From Bacteroidia bacterium (GTDB lineage Bacteria; Planctomycetota; Phycisphaerae; Phycisphaerales; SM1A02), in the NCBI GenBank assembly GCA_030054235.1, contig JASGCG010000086.1:1-7033 (forward strand): a stretch of 7,033 bases of DNA, in the 5' to 3' direction. Positions within the stretch are counted from its first letter, which is position 1. Each line of letters starts with the position of its first letter. Below are positions 1-5,386 of the stretch, piece by piece. The position numbers and the translations under genes are program-made. The notes beneath the pieces are model-generated. The model was not told the DNA's origin and made no database searches. It saw only the letters and a list, made by a program, of their open reading frames with translations.

Positions 1-131
1 ACCTGCGTGAAGTTCCTCGCATGCGGCGTCGCCACGACCTGGACCTCGTGGCCATCAGCGACCAAGGCTGCCACGAGTTCGGGTGCCTTGATCGTGGCCA
101 CGCTGCCGGTGATGCCCAGAAGGACCTTCAT
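1..131 (-). CDS. Flavoprotein, phosphopantothenoylcysteine decarboxylase-like (N-terminal part, cut by window edge)
   Basis: Reading the minus strand from an ATG at 129-131 gives 43 uninterrupted codons to the window edge, beginning MKVLLGITGSVATIKAPELV and continuing with a GHEVQVVAT strand. This is the N-terminal Rossmann-like first strand and glycine turn (G-I-T-G-S, residues 6-10) of the homo-oligomeric flavin-containing Cys decarboxylase (HFCD) flavoprotein family. That family includes the CoaC domain of CoaBC, which decarboxylates phosphopantothenoylcysteine in coenzyme A synthesis, and also the flavin prenyltransferase UbiX and peptide cysteine decarboxylases. The 'G-I-T-G-S-V-A-x-I-K' opening looks most like the CoaC branch, but the active-site His and substrate motifs lie outside the window, so the substrate is not proven. 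I see no clear Shine-Dalgarno sequence before the ATG. The gene is divergent from the Gfo/Idh/MocA gene, so its promoter should lie in 132-261. Confidence 0.82.
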   Translation of the reverse strand, partial: MKVLLGITGSVATIKAPELVAALVADGHEVQVVATPHARNFTQ

Positions 132-261
132 GCGATGGACGGATTCTAGGAACACCTGCACCAGCCGCTGCGTCCATGCTCGACGATCCGCATGCATGGA
201 TCGCATCGAGCGCACGGCCCCGGTATCGTGGGTCGGAACACCTCACCCACAAGGAGCCAGC
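132..261. promoter_or_regulatory. Divergent intergenic region between the flavoprotein and oxidoreductase genes
   Basis: These 130 bases separate two divergently read genes and so must hold the promoters of both. I cannot pick out a convincing -35/-10 pair on either strand. Visible structure is an imperfect palindrome around 186-201 (ATCC-GCATGC-ATGGAT type) and a perfect 6-base inverted repeat, GTGGGT at 228-233 with ACCCAC at 245-250. The repeat ends one base before the ribosome binding site of the plus-strand gene. Confidence 0.45.
251..256 (+). promoter_or_regulatory. Shine-Dalgarno site of the Gfo/Idh/MocA gene
   Basis: AAGGAG sits five bases before the ATG at 262. It is the strongest ribosome binding site in the window. 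It decides the start at 262 against the much longer open frame that runs upstream to position 7, because the upstream part has no family similarity and the 262 start opens directly into a Tat signal. Confidence 0.85.
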
Positions 262-1536
262 ATGTCGATCAGCCGCCGCGACTTCATCGTCACTTCCGCC
301 GCCCTCGGAGCCGCCGGCTACGCATCGCCCTTCGCCATCGGCAGCCCGAACCAGCCCTCGAAGATGCTCAACATCGGCCTCGTGGGTTCCGGCGGCCGCG
401 GATCGGGCGCGGCGAACGACAGCCTGACGGCCAATCCCAACGTGCGCTTGGTCGCCATGGCCGATGTGGACCTGGCCAAGGCCAAGGCGGCGCGCGATGG
501 CTTGAAGAAGGCGCACGGCGATCGCGTGTCGGTCGACGATGCGCGCATCTACGGCGGTCTCGATGGCTTCATGAAGGTCATCAATGATCCGACGATCGAC
601 CTCGTCATCCTGACGACCAGCCCCGGCTTCCGCCCCGGTCACATCAAGGCGGCCGTCGAGGCGAAGAAGCACGTCTTCGCCGAGAAGCCCGTGTGCACCG
701 ACAGCGCCGGCTACCGCACCTGCTGCGAGGCCCATGACCTGGCGCTCAAGCAAGGCACCGCGATCGTGACCGGCACGCAGTACCGCCGCCAGCCGAGCTT
801 CATGGAGGCGATCAGGAACATCAAGGAGAAGGGCATGATCGGCGAACCGGTCTCGATGACCGCGCGCTACTGCGCCGGCGAGATCTGGTACCGCGATCGC
901 CTGCCAGGCCAGTCCGATGCCGACTACCAGATCATGAACTGGATGCACTTCATCTGGGCCAGCGGCGACCAGATCGTGGAGCAGGCCGTGCACAACATCG
1001 ACGTCGTGCACTGGATGTTCGGCACGCCGCGCTCGGCCTTCGCGGTCGGCAGCCGCTGGCACCGGCCCGCCGACAGCGAAATGTGGGACAGCTTCAAGGT
1101 CGACTACCAGTTCGACGGCGGCCGGCTCTGCTCCTTCACCGGCCGTCACTGGCCCAAGGCGACCGGCGACTTCGACAACGTGGTCTACGGCAGCGAGGGC
1201 ATCGCGCAGATCAAGGCGTTCTCGAACGGCAGCATCATCAGCGACCGCAACGGCAAGGAACTCTGGCGCATGAAGGGCGACATCGGCGCCGCGTACCGCC
1301 AGGAGCACAAGGACCTGGTCGACTCGATCGTGGCCGGCAAGCCGATCGTCGAGCTGCGACAGACCGCCGAAAGCAGCCTGATGGCCGTCATGGGCCGCGA
1401 GGCCGCCTACACCGGTCGCACCGTCGGCTGGGACGAGATCACGGGCGCGAAGCTCGATCTCTTCCCGCACGACATCGCCAAGGGCGTCGTGGCCAAGCCG
1501 TTCGTGCGCATCCCGGGCGAGTACGAGCTGGCCTGA
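262..1536 (+). CDS. Tat-exported Gfo/Idh/MocA family oxidoreductase
   Basis: A 424-residue NAD(P)-dependent sugar oxidoreductase-like protein. Residues 1-27 form a twin-arginine signal (S-R-R-D-F at 4-8, then a small-residue hydrophobic run), so the folded protein should be exported with its cofactor. The Rossmann fold starts at about 36 with N-I-G-L-V-G-S-G-G-R-G (glycine turn 42-49), and the second strand ends in an acidic stretch (A-D-V-D, 67-70). The family's E-K-P motif is at 141-143, where the Lys is the usual catalytic residue. An H-N-I-D motif at 244-247, followed by H250-W251, matches the conserved His/Asp region of the C-terminal alpha/beta domain. Length is normal for the planctomycete Tat-type members. 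Typical substrates are sugars, inositols or their derivatives, but the exact one cannot be read from the sequence. The stop is TGA at 1534-1536. The gene appears to be transcribed alone: its right neighbour is convergent. Confidence 0.93.
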   Translation: MSISRRDFIVTSAALGAAGYASPFAIGSPNQPSKMLNIGLVGSGGRGSGAANDSLTANPNVRLVAMADVDLAKAKAARDGLKKAHGDRVSVDDARIYGGLDGFMKVINDPTIDLVILTTSPGFRPGHIKAAVEAKKHVFAEKPVCTDSAGYRTCCEAHDLALKQGTAIVTGTQYRRQPSFMEAIRNIKEKGMIGEPVSMTARYCAGEIWYRDRLPGQSDADYQIMNWMHFIWASGDQIVEQAVHNIDVVHWMFGTPRSAFAVGSRWHRPADSEMWDSFKVDYQFDGGRLCSFTGRHWPKATGDFDNVVYGSEGIAQIKAFSNGSIISDRNGKELWRMKGDIGAAYRQEHKDLVDSIVAGKPIVELRQTAESSLMAVMGREAAYTGRTVGWDEITGAKLDLFPHDIAKGVVAKPFVRIPGEYELA

Positions 1537-1600
1537 GCGGCTCGAGCTGAGCGCTTCGCAGCGTGCCCGCGAACTGGCCGATCCGATGGTCCGCGCTCGG
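1537..1600. other. Convergent intergenic spacer
   Basis: These 64 bases lie between two convergent stop codons. They contain short self-complementary stretches (GCTCGAGC at 1540-1547, and a bulged GCT-GCG / CGC-AGC stem over 1546-1562). No T-tract follows on either strand, so I do not call an intrinsic terminator. Confidence 0.4.
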
Positions 1601-2194
1601 TCAGCGCGTGCGCCGGTGCAGCCTGAAGCCCAGGCGCTTGGCCATCGCACCATGATGGCGCATGAGCCGGCGCTGCATCGCGACCAGCGCTGCCGGCTTG
1701 AGCGGCTGGCGCTGCAGTTCAAGCAGCAGCGCCATCTCGAAGAGCGTGCTCTCGCTCCAGTCGACTTCTTCGAGGAAGCCGCTCACCGCGACCGCGCGGG
1801 TCGTGCGGAGGAAGCGCTGGATGCGTTCGCGCGGAAGGTCGATGGTGCGGCAGCCGCCGAAGTGGATCATGCGGCCGCTGCACTGGCCGGCAAGCCGCTG
1901 CTCGAGATCGTCGAAGTCCATCTTCTCGTCGCGGCGACGCACGTCACCCGGCAGCAGCAGCCCACGGCGCGTGTGGATCGAGAGCCACAGGATGGGGAAG
2001 TCGCTGTGCGCCTGCTGGAGCCACTTGCGCAGGTAGTGCTCGAGCTCGGCGCGCGTGGCCACGTCGCGGTGGATGAAGGGCACCCGGAAATCACCAGCGC
2101 GCAGGAATTCCAAGGCCGGGCGCACCGACACCGATGAGCGCAGCCCGAACCATTCGGCCTCGAGGCAAAAGATGCCCTTGCGCCAGATGAACAC
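1601..2194 (-). CDS. Uncharacterised small protein with possible caspase/CHAT-like His-Cys fold
   Basis: A 197-residue protein with a GTG start at 2194; a TAG at 2204-2206 in the same frame leaves no earlier start. The opening K-G-I-F-C-L-E-A-E-W and the following R-P-A-L-E-F-L and F-I-H-R-D segments recall a widespread family of uncharacterised bacterial proteins, catalogued from memory as DUF6642 (not checked). Seen in the sequence: a hydrophobic strand F-P-I-L-W-L-S-I-H ending at His74, about 40 residues later a strand G-R-M-I-H-F-G-G-C ending at Cys115, then A-V-A-V-S-G-F-L-E-E-V-D-W at 134-146 before a hydrophobic helix. That order and spacing is what caspase- and CHAT-fold cysteine peptidases show. 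The peptidase idea is inference: the residue after His74 is Thr rather than the usual Gly. There is no signal peptide or membrane segment. The gene lies 32 bases downstream of the DUF4230-like gene and is probably co-transcribed with it. The C-terminus is basic (R-L-H-R-R-T-R). Confidence 0.82.
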   Translation of the reverse strand: MFIWRKGIFCLEAEWFGLRSSVSVRPALEFLRAGDFRVPFIHRDVATRAELEHYLRKWLQQAHSDFPILWLSIHTRRGLLLPGDVRRRDEKMDFDDLEQRLAGQCSGRMIHFGGCRTIDLPRERIQRFLRTTRAVAVSGFLEEVDWSESTLFEMALLLELQRQPLKPAALVAMQRRLMRHHGAMAKRLGFRLHRRTR

Positions 2195-2212
2195 CCCTCG
2201 ATGCTAGCGAGG
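2195..2212 (-). promoter_or_regulatory. Inverted repeat abutting the GTG start of the small His-Cys protein gene
   Basis: CCTCG at 2196-2200 pairs with CGAGG at 2208-2212 around a 7-base loop. On the minus strand the hairpin ends one base before the GTG start at 2194. Its 3' arm (GAGG) is the only purine-rich ribosome-binding-like sequence nearby and is unusually close to the start codon, so folding would hide it. Confidence 0.35.
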
Positions 2213-2226
2213 CGCTCCACGCGGCG

Positions 2227-2970
2227 TCAGCGGTCCCACACCACGCGCACCTCGACGCCATCAGCCAAGGCAGGCCGCAGCAGCGACTGCAGCAGCAGTT
2301 CGATGCGCGGCGTGCACTCGGCCTCGATCTCCTTGACGTACGCGGGCTGCGAGGCGAGTTCGACCGCCGCTGCGCGCACGGCCGCGCGTGCGCGCTCCGC
2401 ACCATCGCCGATGAACGGGTTCACGTTGTTCAGCCACCGATCATCGACCTCGACCTCGACGTGGCGCGGATCGACCTGCACGTACACCATGCGGCCGTCC
2501 ACGCGCGGCGACGGCAGATGCACGAGCAGCGCACCGCGGCCGTCGCTGCCGATGAACTCCATTCGGTCCGGCGTGAGCTCCTCGAGCGGCACGATGTACT
2601 GCACGAGGTTGCCCGAGCTGCGCAGCTGCGTCACGGTGGATCCCAGCGGCACGCCGAGCCAGCGTGTTTCCTGCAGGTCCTCGACGGTCACCTCGAGCTC
2701 GCGCTCCGCGACCTTGAGCCGCAGCTGCGGATCGAGGTTGCCCACCGCTGCCCGCACCGTGGTCTGGATGTTCACCTGCGGCTTGAAGGCCCCGGCCAGG
2801 CGACCTGCGGCATCGGCCGCAGACTGTGCGACCGAGCCGACGGCGCCCGCGAAGATCCAGGTCATGGCGAGCACGGTCATCGCGACCAGGATGATGGCGG
2901 CCACGATCACGCTCGCGCAGCCACAGCCGCGCGGTCGATGCGGTCCCGATCCATTCGATGCGGTCTGCAC
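2227..2970 (-). CDS. Membrane-anchored DUF4230-like protein
   Basis: A 247-residue protein with a GTG start at 2970; the same frame has a TAG at 2980-2982, which rules out earlier starts. The short basic N-terminus (H-R-P-R at 11-14) precedes a single strong membrane segment at about 20-45, so a signal anchor with an outside C-terminal domain is likely. The domain from about 66 on has the features I associate with DUF4230: T-V-R-A-A-V-G near 71, a long strand region (K-V-A-E-R-E-L-E-V at 86-94), V-P-L-E-E-L-T at 127-133 in the position of the 'internal' strand, then the L-L-V-H-L-P-S-P motif at 148-155 and a long C-terminal helix (A-E-R-A-R-A-A-V from 191) before a final strand V-E-V-R-V-V-W. 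The function of this family is not known. It is downstream of the dockerin gene by 49 bases and upstream of the small His-Cys protein gene by 32, all on one strand. Confidence 0.85.
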   Translation of the reverse strand: MQTASNGSGPHRPRGCGCASVIVAAIILVAMTVLAMTWIFAGAVGSVAQSAADAAGRLAGAFKPQVNIQTTVRAAVGNLDPQLRLKVAERELEVTVEDLQETRWLGVPLGSTVTQLRSSGNLVQYIVPLEELTPDRMEFIGSDGRGALLVHLPSPRVDGRMVYVQVDPRHVEVEVDDRWLNNVNPFIGDGAERARAAVRAAAVELASQPAYVKEIEAECTPRIELLLQSLLRPALADGVEVRVVWDR

Positions 2971-2989
2971 GCGGGCACTCTACGCCCGC
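2971..2989 (-). promoter_or_regulatory. Inverted repeat abutting the GTG start of the DUF4230-like gene
   Basis: GCGGGC at 2971-2976 and GCCCGC at 2984-2989 form a perfect six-pair, all-G/C stem with a 7-base loop. On the minus strand the stem ends directly against the GTG at 2970 and occupies the place where a ribosome binding site would be; none is visible otherwise. It could act in translation control, or serve as the 3' hairpin of the upstream dockerin transcript, but it has no T-tract. Confidence 0.4.
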
Positions 2990-3019
2990 CGTCGGTGGCC
3001 GGATCGTGCCCGGACAGCC

Positions 3020-4051
3020 TCAGTTGGTCCAGTAGGCGAGCATGTACGCCAAGTCCCGGCCATCGACCGTGCCATCGCCGGTGAAGTCGGCCATTGGTGA
3101 ACTTGATCCCCAGACCCGCAGCAGCGCACCAATGTCCGCACCATCGACGATTCCGTCACCCGTGATGTCAGTCGGGTTGCTGGAGCCGCTCGCCTGAAGG
3201 GTTGCATCCACCGAGATCGACGCCGTTCCGCCGGAGAAGGTGCCGCTCACAAGCAGATTCGCGGTGCCACCGGGCGGACCAATCGTAGGAAGGCCGAACG
3301 GCACGGATTCCAGCGCCGGCAGAACCTCGGGAATCTCCATCGACTCTTCGACCGACGCCTCGGCCGTGACGGTCAGCACATTCCCGTCACAGTCCAAGGA
3401 TCCGGCGAGCGCGAACACGCCCGGGATCACCTGATCGAGCGACTGATCGAGTGCGCCCGCGATGATCGTGAACTCGACAGGCACGACGATGGCGAAGGTG
3501 TAGCCATCATCAGAGGGAACCGCCATGCCGCCCGCGGGGCCCACCTGATCAGCTGCGACCTTCGACACGGAACCAAGCGGCAAGGGCAGCGTAAAGCTAG
3601 AGACTCCTAGGTAGATCGAATTGGGGCTGAAGGTCCGGAAGGTGCTGTACCCCAGCGTGATGTCGGCCCCGATCCCCGCCGAGTCCTCCCCGAACAAGTC
3701 GATCGAGAAGTCCTGGACCCGCATGAGCCCAAGTTGCTCATTCAGGATCAGCCCGAAGCCGCCCGTCGGCACGGTGTTCTTCGCGGTGACGTTTGGTGCG
3801 ACCACAGCGGTAAAGGGAATCGCCACGTTGCCCGACCCGCCGAACAGACCAGGCCGCGTCTGGGTCCCGGTGGGATTCGAGACGGCATCCCAGTTGCCGA
3901 TCCATGTGCCGGTCAGCGGGAGTGAGATCCTTGCCTCGGCATTCACGACACTCTCGCCACCGAACGTGCACGAGTAGAAGCGGTCCTCAGCGTGGGCTGA
4001 GCCGCAGAGGCATGCGACAGTGGACAGGACGGCAACCCGGATCTGGTTCAT
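3020..4051 (-). CDS. Secreted protein with C-terminal dockerin domain
   Basis: The ATG at 4051 is chosen because it opens directly into a signal peptide: N-Q-I-R, a hydrophobic run, and a signal peptidase I site A-H-A|E after residue 21. The frame continues upstream to a TTG at 4087, but that would bury the signal. The 343-residue product has a beta-rich, Gly/Ser/Thr/Pro-rich body of about 270 residues that I do not recognise. The last 50 residues hold two dockerin calcium loops: D295-T297-D299-D303-D306 followed by I-G-A-L-L-R-V-W-G, and D322-T324-D326-D330-D333 followed by L-A-Y-M-L-A-Y-W. Such tails bind cohesin modules in cellulosomes; planctomycetes carry many similar tails without cellulosomes, where they may serve as a sorting or attachment tag. 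Cys residues at 27, 242 (approximately, S-L-D-C-D) and in the signal are few. The stop is TGA at 3020-3022. Confidence 0.88.
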   Translation of the reverse strand: MNQIRVAVLSTVACLCGSAHAEDRFYSCTFGGESVVNAEARISLPLTGTWIGNWDAVSNPTGTQTRPGLFGGSGNVAIPFTAVVAPNVTAKNTVPTGGFGLILNEQLGLMRVQDFSIDLFGEDSAGIGADITLGYSTFRTFSPNSIYLGVSSFTLPLPLGSVSKVAADQVGPAGGMAVPSDDGYTFAIVVPVEFTIIAGALDQSLDQVIPGVFALAGSLDCDGNVLTVTAEASVEESMEIPEVLPALESVPFGLPTIGPPGGTANLLVSGTFSGGTASISVDATLQASGSSNPTDITGDGIVDGADIGALLRVWGSSSPMADFTGDGTVDGRDLAYMLAYWTN

Positions 4052-4058
4052 GGGCTCG

Positions 4059-4087
4059 AACCTAGCACAAGAGCGGTCGGCAACCAA
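4059..4087 (-). promoter_or_regulatory. Candidate promoter of the dockerin gene
   Basis: On the minus strand TTGGTT (4082-4087) and TAGGTT (4059-4064) are 17 bases apart, and TG-C directly precedes the second box as in an extended -10. Each hexamer matches the sigma-70 consensus at only three positions. If real, transcription would start at or very near the ATG at 4051, giving a leaderless or near-leaderless message. That would agree with the weak ribosome binding site there. Confidence 0.3.
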
Positions 4088-4098
4088 ACACGACTCTC

Positions 4099-4120
4099 AA
4101 AAAACACCGGCTGATCCGGC
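4099..4120 (-). terminator. Probable intrinsic terminator after the glycosyltransferase unit
   Basis: On the minus strand, ten bases after the TGA at 4130-4132, a CCGG-ATCAG-CCGG stem-loop (4107-4119) with one flanking G-T wobble pair is followed almost at once by six T (4099-4104). An alternative stem GATCT/GGATC lies just upstream. The stem is short, but this is the only T-tract of its length at a gene end in the window and it sits between two transcription units. Confidence 0.5.
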
Positions 4121-4129
4121 CAGATCGGC

Positions 4130-5386
4130 TCATCGCAGCGGCAAGAGCACCATGGGCACGCTCAGGCCGGCCTGGATGAGTCCAAGAACCACGGCGCCGG
4201 CCACGACCGCGCGGCGTTCGCGTTCATCTTGTCCGCGCAGGCCCACGGCAGCGAGCCACGGCAGAAGCGCCAGCAGCGGCAGGTCGGCATACCGCTCCCA
4301 GCACTGGCTGTTGGCGGTGTTGACCGCCATCAGGCAGAGCACGGCTGCGCCGAGCGCCAAGCCGATGCCGTGGCGCGTGGCTTCGTGCGCTCGCTTCACA
4401 AGCACCAGCAAGACCAGCGCTCCGATGGGCGCGAGCACGAGCAGGGCGATCGAGCGATCGGCCACGACCGGTGACTGTCGGATGATCGTCCACAGCGGGC
4501 CGCCCCAACGGCCGGCTTCGATGTCGTAGTCCGTCGGCACGATGGTGGTGGCGAGCACGCCGAGGATCACAGCGCACCACGGCACCACGCGCGGCATGGC
4601 GAGCAGTTCGCGAGCACCGCGCATCGTCACGAGCGGCACGCCGATGAGTGCGATGAGCGCCAACGTGAATGCCGGCGTCGCGAGGTTGATGCCACGATCG
4701 TGAAGGTCGCGATAGGCCGGAGGCGTGAGGCCGCCCCACATCCACACGAGCAGGCCGACGAGCACGATCGCAGGCAGCGTGACGGCGATCGCGCCGCGCG
4801 CACGCTCCATCATCGATATCCCCTGCGGCGCGCCGAACCAACGCATGAGCGCGATCGGCGGCGCCATCCACAGTCCGGTCTGCCGGATGGCGGTGCCGAG
4901 GGCGAGCAGCCATCCACTGCCCTCGCGCGCGAACATCGCTGCGGCGAGCGCGGCGGTGAGAGCAAGGGTGGCCGGGACATCGGTCGTGATCCAGATCGAT
5001 CCCGAGAGGAGGTACGGGCTCACCGCGATGGGCACGGCGAGCCACGCCAAGCGTGCATCGCCACCGAGCCTAGCCGCGACGCGAGCCACGAGCAGTACGA
5101 GCGCTGCGCCGGCCACTGCCGACAGGATCCGAAGCCCTGCCAGCGGAACGCCGAGCGCAGCCGGGATCGACTGCACGAGATGCCACAGCGGCGCGGTCGC
5201 ACTGCGGTAGTCGCGCAGATCCGGCTTGGGCCACTGCTCGGCAAATGACTGGATCACGAGCAGATGGTGGTGGTTCTGGTCATAGGCCTCGCTCGTGACG
5301 TCGCCCTTTGAACCCAACACGATCGACGCGACGCAGAATGCCAAGACGGCCAGCGCCAAGCTGAAGGGCACCCGCCGCGAGCGCAT
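4130..5386 (-). CDS. Polytopic membrane glycosyltransferase, GT-C type (ALG10-like features)
   Basis: A 418-residue integral membrane protein with about ten hydrophobic segments. Residue numbers here start from the GTG one codon upstream at 5389. The ATG at 5386 is preferred because GGAG lies seven bases before it. The first outside loop has D37-Q-N-H-H-H followed by W-P-K-P-D-L-R-D-Y and T-A-P-L-W-H, which fits the acidic/His catalytic loop of GT-C enzymes that transfer sugars from polyprenyl-phosphate carriers at the extracytoplasmic face. I-R-Q-T at 168-171 in a membrane-loop setting and the W-P-x-P...P-L-W-H stretch recall the DIE2/ALG10 glucosyltransferases of eukaryotes and their bacterial relatives. 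W-E-R-Y-A-D-L-P at 364-371 is another likely functional loop. The donor and acceptor cannot be read from the sequence. Its start overlaps the stop of the GT2 gene (TGATG), so the two are translationally coupled. A terminator follows ten bases after the stop. Confidence 0.85.
   Translation of the reverse strand: MRSRRVPFSLALAVLAFCVASIVLGSKGDVTSEAYDQNHHHLLVIQSFAEQWPKPDLRDYRSATAPLWHLVQSIPAALGVPLAGLRILSAVAGAALVLLVARVAARLGGDARLAWLAVPIAVSPYLLSGSIWITTDVPATLALTAALAAAMFAREGSGWLLALGTAIRQTGLWMAPPIALMRWFGAPQGISMMERARGAIAVTLPAIVLVGLLVWMWGGLTPPAYRDLHDRGINLATPAFTLALIALIGVPLVTMRGARELLAMPRVVPWCAVILGVLATTIVPTDYDIEAGRWGGPLWTIIRQSPVVADRSIALLVLAPIGALVLLVLVKRAHEATRHGIGLALGAAVLCLMAVNTANSQCWERYADLPLLALLPWLAAVGLRGQDERERRAVVAGAVVLGLIQAGLSVPMVLLPLR

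Noticed and set aside
7..261. N-terminal extension of the oxidoreductase frame upstream of 262
   Set aside because: The extra 85 residues have no family similarity, would bury the Tat signal, and overlap the flavoprotein gene and the AAGGAG site.
1540..1562. Possible terminator hairpin between the convergent genes
   Set aside because: The stem is short and bulged, and no T-tract follows on either strand.
55..1722. A 555-codon open frame on the minus strand opposite the oxidoreductase gene
   Set aside because: It is the antisense shadow of a high-GC gene: its product is rich in Arg, Ala, Asp, Val and His with no family features, while the plus strand holds a full, motif-complete protein with a strong ribosome binding site.
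1867..2220. Possible frameshift joining an upstream minus-strand start near 2220 (MERLASIEG) to the small His-Cys protein
   Set aside because: The GTG at 2194 already gives a natural family-like start (K-G-I-F-C-L-E), so no extra N-terminus is needed, and the other frame continues as shadow sequence.
2447..2464. Short tandem CTCGAC repeat
   Set aside because: It is inside the DUF4230-like gene and encodes an alternating Val/Glu beta strand; only about three copies, explained by coding sequence.
2201..3100. Plus-strand open frames opposite the DUF4230-like gene
   Set aside because: The products are Ser/Arg/Thr-rich shadow peptides without domains, whereas the minus strand encodes a membrane segment and a conserved-looking domain.
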